Shown here one piece after another: positions 1 through 9,522 of a stretch of DNA of 64,000 bases. The DNA is from Petrotoga olearia DSM 13574. Its GTDB lineage: Bacteria > Thermotogota > Thermotogae > Petrotogales > Petrotogaceae. The first letter of the stretch is position 1; each line of letters starts with the position of its first letter. The stretch spans positions 68,011 through 132,010 of the forward strand of contig NZ_AZRL01000004.1 of NCBI RefSeq assembly GCF_002895525.1, written 5' to 3'. The position numbers and the translations under genes were made by a program. A model generated the notes under the pieces. The model was not told where the DNA came from and ran no database searches. It was given only the letters and a program-made list of their open reading frames with translations.

Positions 1-1
1 A

Positions 2-496
2 TTAGTAAACAACGCTGGTATTTTGAGTATGAACGGAGTAGAGGACGTATCAGAAGAAGAATGGGATCGTGTAATGAACATAAACGCAAAGAGTCAATTT
101 TTGGGTATAAAGTACGTGTTACCAGCAATGAAGAAAGCAACAAAAGGTTCTATAATCAACATTTCATCTATTTATGGAATTATAGGTAGTGGAGCTGCTG
201 TTGCGTATCATGCTTCAAAAGGTGCATCGAGATTGTTAACAAAAACAGTTGCAGCTGAACTTGCTAAATACAACATTAGGGTAAACTCTATACATCCTGG
301 TGTAATAAGAACACCAATGACTGATGAAATACTAAAAGACGAACAAGCGGCTAAAGGACTTCTTGGAACTACCGTACTAGGTAGGCCTGCTGAACCTGAA
401 GAAGTTGCCAATGGAGCTTTGTTCTTAGCTTCCGATGAATCCTCGTTCATGACAGGTTCTGAATTGGTTATTGATGGAGGATACACTGCATTATAA
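2..496 (+). CDS. Short-chain dehydrogenase/reductase, 5' end outside window
   Basis: C-terminal part of a classical SDR oxidoreductase using NAD(P)(H). The open frame runs through the left edge from base 2 and encodes LVNNAGI, the conserved NNAG element, before any start codon, so the N-terminal Rossmann glycine motif is missing only because of the window edge. The catalytic Ser and the YxxxK pair are present in NISSIYG and AYHASKG. The C-terminal GRPAEPEEVANGALFLASD and GSELVIDGGY match the 3-oxoacyl-ACP reductase / glucose dehydrogenase-like branch. Substrate cannot be assigned. A terminator follows at once. Confidence 0.9.
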   Translation, partial: LVNNAGILSMNGVEDVSEEEWDRVMNINAKSQFLGIKYVLPAMKKATKGSIINISSIYGIIGSGAAVAYHASKGASRLLTKTVAAELAKYNIRVNSIHPGVIRTPMTDEILKDEQAAKGLLGTTVLGRPAEPEEVANGALFLASDESSFMTGSELVIDGGYTAL

Positions 497-513
497 TAAT
501 AAATCGTATTATC

Positions 514-545
514 AAAACATCCGCATAAAGCGGATGTTTTTTATA
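514..545 (+). terminator. Intrinsic terminator after the SDR gene
   Basis: ACATCCGC and GCGGATGT pair around a 5-nt ATAAA loop and are followed by a run of T. It separates the SDR gene from ackA. Confidence 0.88.
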
Positions 546-612
546 TGTAAGATCATAATTAACTGCCATCAAAATAGGTTGTTGGAATTTATTATGCTTG
601 AATACGTTTTAT

Positions 613-641
613 TTGAAATTTTTCCTATATTGATGTATAAT
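613..641 (+). promoter_or_regulatory. Sigma-A-type promoter of ackA
   Basis: TTGAAA at 613-618 and a perfect TATAAT at 636-641 are separated by 17 nt. The expected transcript start is near 648, which gives a leader of about 30 nt to the ackA start codon. Confidence 0.75.
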
Positions 642-678
642 TTAACGTTCAAAAATCGTTTGCATGAGGAGGAAAAGC

Positions 679-1884
679 ATGAAAGTTTTGGTAATCAACT
701 CAGGAAGTTCTTCGATTAAATATCAACTTCTTGAAATGGATACAGAAAAAGTTTTAGCCAAAGGATTGGTTGAAAGAATAGGCATAGAAGGATCAAGAAT
801 TATCCACAGAAAAAACGAGGAAAAATATGTTATAGAGAAGGCTATAAAAAATCATGAAGAAGGTTTAAAAGAAGTTTTAGATCTCTTAACTTCTGAAGAC
901 TACAAGGTTATTTCGTCTCTAAACGAAATAGATGCAGTTGGACACAGAGTGGTACATGGGGGTGAAAGGTTTTCTTCTTCTGTCATTATTGACAAAGATT
1001 CTTTGGATACAATTGAAATGATGTCATTTTTGGCACCTTTGCATAATCCCGCAAACGTGATGGGTATAAAAGCTGCGATGGAACTTTTACCAAACGTGCC
1101 ACAAGTTGGGGTGTTTGATACTTCTTTCCACCAAACTATGCCAAAAACTTCTTTCTTGTATGCTATTCCTTATGAATACTACGAAAAATACAAGATACGA
1201 CGTTATGGGTTTCATGGTACAAGCCATAAATATGTTTCCAAAAGAGCAGCGGAAATTTTGAATAAAGACATAAAAACGCTCAAAATTATAACCTCACACA
1301 TTGGAAATGGGGCATCCATTGCTGCTGTAAAAAATGGTGAATCTTTCGACACTTCAATGGGGTTCACTCCTTTAGAGGGATTGGTAATGGGAACAAGAAG
1401 TGGAGATATAGATCCTGCTATAGTTTCGTTTTTAGCTCAGGAAGAGGGATTGACGACAAAAGAAGTAGTAGAAATATTGAACAATAAAAGTGGAGTATAT
1501 GGAATAACGAAAGGTTTCTCAAGTGATATGAGGGATATTGAAGATAAGGCTTTGGAAGGAGACAAAGTTTGTAGGCTTGCACTTGATATTTATGAGTACA
1601 GGATAGCCAAATATATTGGAGCTTATGCGGCAGCGATGAACGGGGTAGATGTTATCGTTTTTACTGCTGGTGTAGGAGAGAATTCTCCAGTAACAAGGGA
1701 AGAAATATGTGAAAAGTATTTAACTTATCTTGGTGTAAAGATAGATAAAGAGAAAAACAATTTTAAAGGCTTAGAAAGGGTTATAAGTACTCCTGATTCT
1801 AAGGTTGAGGTGTTGGTGGTTCCAACAAATGAAGAACTAATGATAGCAAGAGAAACAAAAGAATTGGTTTCAACCAAAAATTAA
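679..1884 (+). CDS. ackA: Acetate kinase
   Basis: Converts acetyl phosphate and ADP to acetate and ATP in the cytoplasm, the ATP-forming end step of acetate fermentation. The 401-residue product has the usual family length. It opens with [15 protein letters not shown] and carries [25 protein letters not shown] and the late [11 protein letters not shown] motif. An in-frame ATG lies at 664, but GAGGAGG at 666-672 sits 6 nt before the ATG at 679, so 679 is chosen. The gene is transcribed alone, with its own promoter and a following terminator. No phosphotransacetylase gene is adjacent. Confidence 0.97.
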   Translation: MKVLVINSGSSSIKYQLLEMDTEKVLAKGLVERIGIEGSRIIHRKNEEKYVIEKAIKNHEEGLKEVLDLLTSEDYKVISSLNEIDAVGHRVVHGGERFSSSVIIDKDSLDTIEMMSFLAPLHNPANVMGIKAAMELLPNVPQVGVFDTSFHQTMPKTSFLYAIPYEYYEKYKIRRYGFHGTSHKYVSKRAAEILNKDIKTLKIITSHIGNGASIAAVKNGESFDTSMGFTPLEGLVMGTRSGDIDPAIVSFLAQEEGLTTKEVVEILNNKSGVYGITKGFSSDMRDIEDKALEGDKVCRLALDIYEYRIAKYIGAYAAAMNGVDVIVFTAGVGENSPVTREEICEKYLTYLGVKIDKEKNNFKGLERVISTPDSKVEVLVVPTNEELMIARETKELVSTKN

Positions 1885-1910
1885 ATTCTAAAATTTTGTA
1901 TAAAGATATT

Positions 1911-1956
1911 AAAACTGTAGAGCAACTAATAGGTTAGCTCTACAGTTTTGTTTTTT
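1911..1956 (+). terminator. Terminator between convergent ackA and metA
   Basis: Perfect stem AAAACTGTAGAGC / GCTCTACAGTTTT followed by TTTTGTTTTTT on the plus strand. The arm begins with AAAA, so a weaker T tail also exists for the opposing metA transcript. Confidence 0.85.
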
Positions 1957-1966
1957 GAATTGATTA

Positions 1967-2896
1967 TTAAAAAATTGCCTCGTCAATATTATCAAGGATG
2001 TATGGGGTTTGTTGATAAACATAGTAATTTAACCAATTATTGAATAAAATATAAGCATGACTTCGCCATCTTACGACAGGACGTTTTTCTGGATCATCAT
2101 GCGGAAAGTAGTTCGCTGGGATATCTATATCCACACCTTTATTTAAATCCCGATAATATTCTTTTTTTAAAACCTCTGGATCGTATTCTGGGTGCCCCGT
2201 AACAAATACTTGCCTACCATCTTTTCTTTCAACTAGATAAACACCGGCTTTTTTCGATTCGGCTAAAATTATAAGTTCTTTTATAGGTTCTATATCTTCC
2301 CTTTTGATTTGGGTATGTCTAGAATGAGGAACCCAAAACGTATCATCAAATCCTCTAACCAATGGTGAATCTTCACAACTTACCGAATGCTCGAATACGC
2401 CAAATATTTTCTTTGATACATGATATTTATTAATGCCAAAATGGTAGTACAATCCCGCTTGAGCACCCCAACAAATATGAAGAGTAGAAAACACATTTTT
2501 CTTTGACCATTCCATCACTTCTTTCAGCTCTTCCCAATAATCCACTTGTTCAAAATCAAGAGTTTCAACAGGGGCTCCTGTAATGATCAATCCATCGAAC
2601 TTTCTGTGATTTATCTGATCAAAAGATTTATAAAAGGTGTCTAAGTACTCTTCTGATACGTTTTTATGGTTGTGCGATACCATCCTTAAAAGCACCACAT
2701 TTATTTGCAAAGGAGTATTACTAAGTAATCGTAATAGCTGTGTTTCAGTAACGATTTTGTTCGGCATTAGATTCAAAATAACAATCTCTAAAGGTCTTAT
2801 ATCTTGATGTATCGCCCTCTCTTCAGTCATTATAAATATGTTTTCTTTTCTCAATACTTCTGTAGCTGGAAGATTTTCAGGTATTTTTATAGGCAC
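1967..2896 (-). CDS. metAA: Homoserine O-acetyltransferase (MetA family)
   Basis: Acylates homoserine at the start of methionine synthesis. GTG at 2896 is chosen because it lies 8 nt after GGGAG and gives the family start [11 protein letters not shown]; the GTG at 2905 abuts the Shine-Dalgarno. With this start (309 aa) the nucleophile is Cys142 in HICWGAQAG and residue 111 is Glu in GAPVE. From structural work on this family, Glu111 is known to favour acetyl-CoA and Gly111 (as in E. coli) succinyl-CoA, so the acetyl product is inferred. The catalytic His lies in VTGHPEYD. It is the second gene of an operon with metY, 45 nt downstream, and metY consumes O-acetylhomoserine. Confidence 0.93.
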   Translation of the reverse strand: MPIKIPENLPATEVLRKENIFIMTEERAIHQDIRPLEIVILNLMPNKIVTETQLLRLLSNTPLQINVVLLRMVSHNHKNVSEEYLDTFYKSFDQINHRKFDGLIITGAPVETLDFEQVDYWEELKEVMEWSKKNVFSTLHICWGAQAGLYYHFGINKYHVSKKIFGVFEHSVSCEDSPLVRGFDDTFWVPHSRHTQIKREDIEPIKELIILAESKKAGVYLVERKDGRQVFVTGHPEYDPEVLKKEYYRDLNKGVDIDIPANYFPHDDPEKRPVVRWRSHAYILFNNWLNYYVYQQTPYILDNIDEAIF

Positions 2897-2941
2897 TTTT
2901 AACACTCCCTTCGTTCTGTCCCGGATGAACTCAAAAAATGG

Positions 2942-4234
2942 TTAATGGTTCTTAGTTGCTTTAGTTAGAGCTGAATCTATATCCTCGATCAAATCATCGA
3001 TATCTTCTATTCCGACGGATAGCCTAATCATATCCGGACTTACCCCAGAAGCGAACTGTTCTTCTTCACTCAATTGTCCATGAGTGGTGCTAGCCGGATG
3101 AACGGCAAGCGATCGAACATCCCCAACATTAGCAACGTGGGAAAATATTCTTAACCCTTCAATAAACCTTTTTCCAGCTTCTACTCCACCTTTCACTCCA
3201 AAGGAAAGTATACCACCAAAACCATGTTTTAGATATTTAACGGCATTTTCATGAGTCTTATGATTTTTCAATCCCGAATAATTTACCCAACTCACCCTTG
3301 AATCTTCAGATAGAAATTCCGCAATTTTCATTGCGTTAGAACAATGCCTTTCCATTCTCAAACTCAATGTTTCAATCCCTTGTAATGTCAAAAAAGAATT
3401 GAAAGGACTTATTGAAGCGCCCAGATCTCTTAACCATTGGAAACGAGCTTTCGAGATATAAGCGGCATTTCCAAATTTTTCATAAAAACTTATCCCATGA
3501 AAAGCAGGGTCTTCTTCAGTTAACATACTAAATTTACCGTTGTTCCAGTCGAAACTTCCACTATCAACGATAATTCCACCAATTGAATTGCCGTGTCCAT
3601 TCAAGTATTTGGTTAAGGAGTGAACAACGATATCGGCACCAAATTCAAAAGGTTTGCACAAGTACGGTGTAGCGAATGTATTATCTACGATCAATGGGAT
3701 GCCATTCTCATGAGCTATCTTAGAAATCCCTTCGAATTCAGGTACAGAAAGTTCGGGATTCCCGATAGTTTCCACATAAACCGCTTTTGTCTTATTATTT
3801 ATCTTATTTTTTAGACTGTTCATATCGTCAACATCAAAGAAAACAGGCTTTATTCCAAATCTACTCAAAGAATTCTTAAATAGTGTGAATGTTCCACCAT
3901 ACAAAGAGCTTGATGTAAGTATTTCATCCCCCTCTTTCATAATGTTTAATACCGCTATCGCTTCTGCAGCCTGCCCCGAGGAAGTAGTTAAAGCACCCAC
4001 ACCGCCTTCCAATGCCGCAACCCTTTTCTCCAATACATCGGTCGTTGGGTTCATTATACGTGTATATATGTTCCCGGTTTCTTCCATGTTGAAAAGCCTA
4101 AGGGCATGAGCTGAATCTTCAAAGGTATAAGATGAAGTCTGGTAAATTGGTACTACGTTAGCCCCTGTAGTTGGATCTTTTTCATAACCTGCATGAACCA
4201 TTAAAGTATCGAAGTTGTGATTCCTTTCTTCCAT
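2942..4234 (-). CDS. metY: O-acetylhomoserine sulfhydrylase (PLP-dependent)
   Basis: Forms homocysteine (or methionine) from O-acetylhomoserine and sulfide (or methanethiol). A 430-residue Cys/Met-metabolism PLP enzyme. The Schiff-base lysine is in [13 protein letters not shown], the PLP phosphate region is TSSGQAAEA, and the C-terminal [13 protein letters not shown] is typical. The long insert around [17 protein letters not shown] fits MetY rather than cystathionine gamma-synthase. The start ATG has GAGGAGG 6-7 nt upstream. It is first in the operon with metA. Its leader contains one copy of the dispersed GC-rich repeat and no recognisable SAM riboswitch. Confidence 0.93.
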   Translation of the reverse strand: MEERNHNFDTLMVHAGYEKDPTTGANVVPIYQTSSYTFEDSAHALRLFNMEETGNIYTRIMNPTTDVLEKRVAALEGGVGALTTSSGQAAEAIAVLNIMKEGDEILTSSSLYGGTFTLFKNSLSRFGIKPVFFDVDDMNSLKNKINNKTKAVYVETIGNPELSVPEFEGISKIAHENGIPLIVDNTFATPYLCKPFEFGADIVVHSLTKYLNGHGNSIGGIIVDSGSFDWNNGKFSMLTEEDPAFHGISFYEKFGNAAYISKARFQWLRDLGASISPFNSFLTLQGIETLSLRMERHCSNAMKIAEFLSEDSRVSWVNYSGLKNHKTHENAVKYLKHGFGGILSFGVKGGVEAGKRFIEGLRIFSHVANVGDVRSLAVHPASTTHGQLSEEEQFASGVSPDMIRLSVGIEDIDDLIEDIDSALTKATKNH

Positions 4235-4253
4235 ATTTTTCCTCCTCGTTGGC

Positions 4254-4312
4254 TTAAAATTATAGTATCTTGAGAAGCTCTAAAACTTGTGTTAGCGCCC
4301 CTTCACCCGAGC
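4254..4312 (-). repeat. Dispersed leader repeat, copy A (before metY)
   Basis: Reading toward metY it runs GGGGCGCTAAC, then TTTTAGAGCTTCTCAAGA, then TATAAT. The CGCT block ends 60 nt before the metY ATG. The GC-rich arm is degenerate here (GGGTGAAGGGGCGCT). Same family as copies at 11.6, 21.7, 31.5, 32.4, 40.4, 41.9, 47.7 and 63.7 kb. Confidence 0.7.
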
Positions 4313-4325
4313 GTTAAGGAACAAG

Positions 4326-4470
4326 CCCCTTAAAAACCCCAAGTTCAAAATCATAGTTTATTAAAAAAACCTTTTTGCATAAGACTGCAAAAGGGCAAAC
4401 CCCTTAAAAACCCCAAGTTCAACGTCAAAATCATTTAAAGACCTACTTTGCACAATACAGCAAACCATAA
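4326..4470. repeat. Direct and hairpin repeats in the metY-lspA gap
   Basis: A 23-nt sequence starting CCCCTTAAAAACCCCAAG is repeated exactly at 4326-4348 and 4400-4422. Next to it are two small hairpins with TTTTGC/GCAAAA-type stems (about 4372-4391 and 4446-4464). The second contains a sequence also found, in the opposite orientation, before the penicillin-binding protein gene near 60.69 kb. The remaining gap up to 4603 holds only AT-rich sequence and a possible lspA promoter with TATAAT at 4557-4562. Confidence 0.7.
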
Positions 4471-4603
4471 AGATGAAAGAGCTTCAGTGCCTTTGCCTAG
4501 TAATACGATTAATAAGATTTTTATCAGGAATATGGCAAATTTCCCCTCTAAAGTGTTATAATCAATAACGGTTATAATAAAGTAAAAAGAAGGGGTTAAG
4601 TGG

Positions 4604-5059
4604 ATGAATTGGGTTATACCTATTATTATCTTTTTTGACCAATTAACTAAAAAACTTTCAGAAACTTTTCTCTTAGAAAACAACATTAAAATCGGATTTT
4701 TTCAATTGACCTACATTGAAAACACAGGTATCGCCTTCGGATTTTTTAAAGATTTGGCCTTGTTTCATGGAACCCTTTCTACGTTAATAGTCATTTTTCT
4801 TTTTATATTAAAAGAAAAATACAAAGAAAGATATAAGCTTTTTACCGTTTCTTTTGACTTGGGTATATCTTTTATTATAGGGGGAGCTTTAGGCAATATC
4901 TTTGATAGGATTAGGTTAGGATACGTTGTAGATATGATATATTGGCCAAACTTTTCTATATTCAACGTAGCTGATATATTCGTGACTTTTGGTGGTGTGA
5001 TTTTATTATACCATTTTTTCAAAAGGAGCAAATATGGAGAAAAGAATATACAAGGTTGA
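4604..5059 (+). CDS. lspA: Lipoprotein signal peptidase (SPase II)
   Basis: Membrane aspartyl protease that removes signal peptides from prolipoproteins; two lipoprotein genes lie near 24-25 kb. The 151-residue product has four predicted membrane spans. The catalytic Asp pair lies in NIFDRIRLGYVVD and FNVADIF, and IENTGIAFG is the conserved loop. The N-terminus is shorter than usual: MNWVIPIIIFFDQLTK keeps the DQLTK motif. Its 3' end overlaps rluD by 26 nt, implying translational coupling. Confidence 0.95.
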   Translation: MNWVIPIIIFFDQLTKKLSETFLLENNIKIGFFQLTYIENTGIAFGFFKDLALFHGTLSTLIVIFLFILKEKYKERYKLFTVSFDLGISFIIGGALGNIFDRIRLGYVVDMIYWPNFSIFNVADIFVTFGGVILLYHFFKRSKYGEKNIQG

Positions 5060-5993
5060 AAAGGATGATGATCAAAAAAGACTCGACGTATACATTGTCG
5101 AAAAAATTCCCATTGAAATTTCTAGAAATCTCGTTCAAAACGCAATAACTAAAGGACAAATTACCGTCAACGGGACTCAAAAGAAACCTCATTACAAAGT
5201 TAAACAAGGCGACGAAATTCAAATAGATTTTCATGAATTGGTGGAAGAAACCAAAGAAGAGGAAATCTTACCAGAAAATATACCATTAAATATACTGTAT
5301 GAAGATGCGGAATTAATCGTTATCAACAAACCAGCTGGATTGATAGTACATCCAACACCAAATATCAAAAGTGGTACTTTGGTTAACGCCCTAATGTACC
5401 ATGTAAGGGATCTTGACAGGACGATGCAAGATTCAAACAGATTAGGAATCGTTCATAGGTTGGACAAAGAAACCTCTGGGGTGATGGTTGTAGCAAAAAC
5501 TAGCTTTTCATATCACCTACTTTCAAAAGAGTTTAAAGAAAGAATGACAACGAAATACTATTTAGCTGTAATAGAAGGAACTCTAAAAGAAAAAGAGGGA
5601 GAAATAAATCTGCCCTTGGGGAGGCATCCTGTTTTAAGACACAAAAGGGCTGTTGTGTACGATGGAAGAGAGGCGGTAACTGAATACAAGGCGTTAAAAG
5701 AATTTGAAAATCATGCCACGTTGGTTTGGATAAGGCTAAAAACGGGAAGAACCCATCAAATAAGGGTGCATTTCAAATACCTTGGTAATCCCATAATTGG
5801 AGATTCTTTGTATGGAAAAAATAAAATCGATAAAAATCTTCAAATATCAGTGAATAGGCAAATGCTTCACGCTTTGAAATTAGGCTTTTACCATCCAAAA
5901 ACTAAAGAATGGATGGAATTTTTGGCCCCTTTACCCGAAGACTTTAAGAATCTATTGATCACTCTAACAAACCTAGATGGACAAAATTCTTGA
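5034..5993 (+). CDS. rluD: Ribosomal large subunit pseudouridine synthase, RluD family
   Basis: Isomerises uridines in 23S rRNA. The 319-residue product has an N-terminal S4 RNA-binding domain (about residues 14-70) and a catalytic domain with GIVHRLDKETSGVMVVAK, whose Asp is the nucleophile, followed by LKTGRTHQIRVH. The start has AAAGGAGC 6 nt upstream and lies within lspA. Assignment to RluD rather than RluC is by resemblance and was not tested. Confidence 0.92.
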   Translation: MEKRIYKVEKDDDQKRLDVYIVEKIPIEISRNLVQNAITKGQITVNGTQKKPHYKVKQGDEIQIDFHELVEETKEEEILPENIPLNILYEDAELIVINKPAGLIVHPTPNIKSGTLVNALMYHVRDLDRTMQDSNRLGIVHRLDKETSGVMVVAKTSFSYHLLSKEFKERMTTKYYLAVIEGTLKEKEGEINLPLGRHPVLRHKRAVVYDGREAVTEYKALKEFENHATLVWIRLKTGRTHQIRVHFKYLGNPIIGDSLYGKNKIDKNLQISVNRQMLHALKLGFYHPKTKEWMEFLAPLPEDFKNLLITLTNLDGQNS

Positions 5994-6006
5994 CGGAGGG
6001 CTGCCA

Positions 6007-8439
6007 TTGAAGATCTTAGGACCTGTGGTAACTTCCAAAACTATCGGTAAATCCTATCTGCAACTAAGGGACCTTTTTCCCTTAGCAAAAAGGTATGGCT
6101 ACAATTGCATAGTTCTATCAGAGCCACACCCAAAATCATGGGTAAGTTTTATTGTTTATGCCCAAAAGTATGGAGTTAAGCCAATAATTCTGTATGAAAC
6201 GGTAGATGGTAAATTCTTATTGCAAACAAACAACGATATTAGATCAGCTGTAATTTACTATAACGGATTAGTAAGCGACTTAAAATTAAAAAAAATCGAT
6301 TTGAATCTTCCCTATGTGAAATATCCAACAGGGGTTTTAAAAGATATATTTAACGATGAAGAATCTCTTTGTATCAAAGATGGTTTAAAATATCAAAATG
6401 AACTATCTATATTCTCAAATATAGAAACTTATTACAATATAAGAAACTATAAATTTGATGAATACAAAGTTACTGACTTGAATTTAACAGATATTATTTT
6501 ACAAAAAGAACTAACTTCCGAAGAAAAAAAACGCCTATCCTATGAGCTGAACATAATAAAAAAGTTAAACGTGGAAAATTATATTCTAACGGTAAAAAAA
6601 ATCGTTGACACCGCTATAAAAAATAACATCTTAGTTGGACCTGGAAGAGGTTCCGCTGTAGGTTCTTTCTTAGTTTATAAATTAGGAATAACTAAGGTGA
6701 ATCCTATTGACTACGATCTCCTCTTCGAAAGATTTCTAAACCAATACAGGCATGAATTACCCGATATAGATCTGGATGTCGACGCGGAAAGAAGAGTTGA
6801 TCTAATAAAGGCCTTGCAAAAAGAATTTGGAGAAAATAAGATCTCTCAAATCAGGACTTACTCCACCATGAAAATCAAATCCTCTTTAAAAAAGGCAGAA
6901 GAACTACTTGGATACAATTTAGAAGCTAAAATAAACGCTCCGATAAGAAGCAAAGAAAACATTGATAAATTTAAATCTTTACCGCAAAAAGATAAAACCT
7001 TTTTTTATGTCGCTTACTATCTTGAAGGAATAGAAGTAGCAGAATCGGTTCATGCAGCAGGTTTGATAATTTCCCAAAATGACCTTAGAACCTTTTCTCC
7101 CATTGAAGGAAAGAAAACGCCCCAAAGGGGATTCAAGGAAGTACCTATTATAGAATGGGAAATGTCTGATTTAAAATATTTAGGAGTGGAAAAATTCGAC
7201 ATTTTAGCTTTGGACACGTTGACCTTCTTAAAAAAATTACAAATAAAAGAAAAGTACCGAGAACTTAATGATTCAAAAACTTTTCATTACCTGTCCAAAG
7301 GATTGACAAAAGGTATCTTCCAATTGGATTCAAAACTAGGGCAAAAATTAGCCCAAAGAATAAAACCCAAAAATTTTGAAGAACTTATCTTACTATTAGC
7401 TATCAACAGACCTGGACCTCTTGAATCCGGAATGATAGATCAATACGTTAATGAAGACTCCCCAGAATATTTGAAAAAGATTTTCCCAGAAACAATGGGG
7501 GTCTTAGTTTACCAAGAACAGATAATGAAAATCGCTCAAATCTTAGGAGAATTTTCTCCTCAAGAATCTGATTTATTGAGAAAAGCAGTATCTAAGAAAG
7601 AAAAAGACAAAATTACAACCTTCAAAAACAAATTTGTTACCAACGCTTCAAAAAAGATAGACGAAGAAGAAGCAAACGTATTGTTTTCACAAATTGAAAA
7701 CTTTGCTCAGTATGCTTTTAATAAATCTCATGCGGTAGCATACGCTCACATCACATATTGGCTATCAGAAAAAAAATTCCAAGATCCTTCCAATTTTTTC
7801 TTAGAGTATGTTAAAATAAAAGGCCTTGATGTTGATATAATAGATGAAGCATCGCTTTTAGGAGTAAAAATAAAGTTACCAGACATTAGATATCCATCCG
7901 GTTTAGCAAGTAAAACAGATCTAATACTACCTTTGTATATAATTAAAGGAATAGGCAAAAATATCTCTCACATATTCGAAGAAGCGAAACTCTCAAACTT
8001 AGAAGATTTTTTTAATTTCGTAATCAACAAAAATATCAATAGAAATATTGTGGAACTAATAATCAAATCAGGCGCGTTAGATTATTTCAACAACAATCGT
8101 AAAAATTTACTAAGAGAGGTCACTCAGCGAGTGAAAGGAAAAGTCCAACAGTTAGAAGATATTAAAAGTACGTTATTCGGAGAGGTGAAACAAAAATCAA
8201 TTAAAAAGGTTGAAACAACCTTACAAGACTACGCACAATACGAAATAGAAAGTATAGGATTCCCATTAAGTTTAATGTCTCAAAAAGGGTTATCTAATAC
8301 GTTGATAAATAAATATCTTTACAGACAAAAGGTTTACCTTGATGGTTATGTCTACAGAGATTTTATAGTCGATAACTCTGCTATGATCTATTCAAAAGTT
8401 TATAACAAAAACTTGAAAAGACTGATTAAATACATTTAA
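6007..8439 (+). CDS. dnaE: DNA polymerase III alpha subunit, short DnaE type
   Basis: C-family polymerase of about 810 residues, well below the roughly 1100-1200 of full DnaE and similar in size to the Thermotoga short DnaE. TTG at 6007 is chosen over the ATG at 5977 because GGAGGG ends 6 nt before it while the ATG has no Shine-Dalgarno. The palm motifs GPGRGSAVGS and PDIDLDVD hold two catalytic Asp residues; KFDILALDTLT probably supplies the third. FNKSHAVAYAHITYWLSEKKF is the fingers motif. The N-terminal region keeps a PHP-like fold pattern but lacks the metal-binding His residues (LSEPH in place of LTDHG). The C-terminal OB and tau-binding parts appear reduced. Confidence 0.9.
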   Translation: MKILGPVVTSKTIGKSYLQLRDLFPLAKRYGYNCIVLSEPHPKSWVSFIVYAQKYGVKPIILYETVDGKFLLQTNNDIRSAVIYYNGLVSDLKLKKIDLNLPYVKYPTGVLKDIFNDEESLCIKDGLKYQNELSIFSNIETYYNIRNYKFDEYKVTDLNLTDIILQKELTSEEKKRLSYELNIIKKLNVENYILTVKKIVDTAIKNNILVGPGRGSAVGSFLVYKLGITKVNPIDYDLLFERFLNQYRHELPDIDLDVDAERRVDLIKALQKEFGENKISQIRTYSTMKIKSSLKKAEELLGYNLEAKINAPIRSKENIDKFKSLPQKDKTFFYVAYYLEGIEVAESVHAAGLIISQNDLRTFSPIEGKKTPQRGFKEVPIIEWEMSDLKYLGVEKFDILALDTLTFLKKLQIKEKYRELNDSKTFHYLSKGLTKGIFQLDSKLGQKLAQRIKPKNFEELILLLAINRPGPLESGMIDQYVNEDSPEYLKKIFPETMGVLVYQEQIMKIAQILGEFSPQESDLLRKAVSKKEKDKITTFKNKFVTNASKKIDEEEANVLFSQIENFAQYAFNKSHAVAYAHITYWLSEKKFQDPSNFFLEYVKIKGLDVDIIDEASLLGVKIKLPDIRYPSGLASKTDLILPLYIIKGIGKNISHIFEEAKLSNLEDFFNFVINKNINRNIVELIIKSGALDYFNNNRKNLLREVTQRVKGKVQQLEDIKSTLFGEVKQKSIKKVETTLQDYAQYEIESIGFPLSLMSQKGLSNTLINKYLYRQKVYLDGYVYRDFIVDNSAMIYSKVYNKNLKRLIKYI

Positions 8440-8460
8440 TTTCAATTTTGAGAGGGAAAA

Positions 8461-9522
8461 ATGAAAATCAATATTTTATCAATAGCAGAAAAATACCCTG
8501 GTCAAGGGGTGTATTCGGCCACATTGGATCACAAATACATTTTAAAAAAATATAGTGATTACACAATATACGAGAACAAAATTTTAGGAAATTACGATGT
8601 TTTACATATTCATACTATAAACATAAAAAGCTTCTTATCGTTGTTAAAGAATAAGAAAAAATCTTTTTGCGTGATTTCTGCTCACATAGTTCCTAATTCC
8701 CTGAAAGGTAGTATAAAATTCAGTAAACTATGGTTACCTTTTTTCAATAGATATTTAAAATATTTCTATAACTCTTCTGACTGCATTTTAGCCGTCAGTG
8801 AAGAAACTAAAAATGAGTTGATTAAGGATCTCCAGATAAATCCAAATAAAATTGTGGTCTTCAGAAACTTTGTTATAAAAGAATTGTTCCTCACAAAACC
8901 TGAGGAAAAACGCACTCAAAAATCCTATTTAAGAAAAAAATATGGATATAATGATGATGATTTCATAATTTTAGGCGCCGGACAGATACAACCCAGAAAA
9001 GGTATAACAGATTTTGTAGAAACCACTAAAAGATTAAAGAACATGAAGTTCATTTGGGCCGGTGGAATGCCCTTTAAACATATAACTGAGGGTCATGATG
9101 AAATGAACAGATTGATAAAAAGGTCGCCTAATAATGTCAATTTTATTGGAGCCATAAACAGAGAAAAAATGATCGATTATTATTCTTTATCCGATATTTT
9201 CTTCTTACCTTCCTTTCAAGAAACCTTTGGATTAGTTGTAATTGAAGCAGCTGGAAGCGGTTTACCTTTAGTGCTGAGAGATTTAACGGTTTACAAACAA
9301 ATATTTTCTCCCAACTACTTATCTGGTAACTCAGTAGAAGATTTTGTAGAGATAATCAAAAAACTTAATATTAACACAGAACTATACGCTGAATACGAGA
9401 AAAAGTCTTACATATTATTTGAAAATTATAGCGATGAAAAGGCCTTTATAAAATTAAAAAATATCTATGAAGAGGGTCTAAAACAAAAAATCTATATAGG
9501 AGGTAAAAATGCCCGGAGATAA
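8461..9522 (+). CDS. Glycosyltransferase family 4 protein
   Basis: GT-B fold glycosyltransferase of 353 residues. The C-terminal donor-binding half contains GAGQIQPRKGITDFVE and the EX7E region ETFGLVVIEAAGSG. The acceptor is unknown. It overlaps the following flippase-like membrane gene by 14 nt, which suggests both act on a lipid-linked or envelope glycan. The start ATG has GAGAGGG 5 nt upstream. Confidence 0.85.
   Translation: MKINILSIAEKYPGQGVYSATLDHKYILKKYSDYTIYENKILGNYDVLHIHTINIKSFLSLLKNKKKSFCVISAHIVPNSLKGSIKFSKLWLPFFNRYLKYFYNSSDCILAVSEETKNELIKDLQINPNKIVVFRNFVIKELFLTKPEEKRTQKSYLRKKYGYNDDDFIILGAGQIQPRKGITDFVETTKRLKNMKFIWAGGMPFKHITEGHDEMNRLIKRSPNNVNFIGAINREKMIDYYSLSDIFFLPSFQETFGLVVIEAAGSGLPLVLRDLTVYKQIFSPNYLSGNSVEDFVEIIKKLNINTELYAEYEKKSYILFENYSDEKAFIKLKNIYEEGLKQKIYIGGKNARR

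Noticed and set aside
4235-4330. Possible SAM riboswitch in front of metY
   Set aside because: The conserved SAM-I core (GGCAACC with the P1/P2 junctions) is not present on the minus strand; the leader instead contains the dispersed GC-rich repeat.
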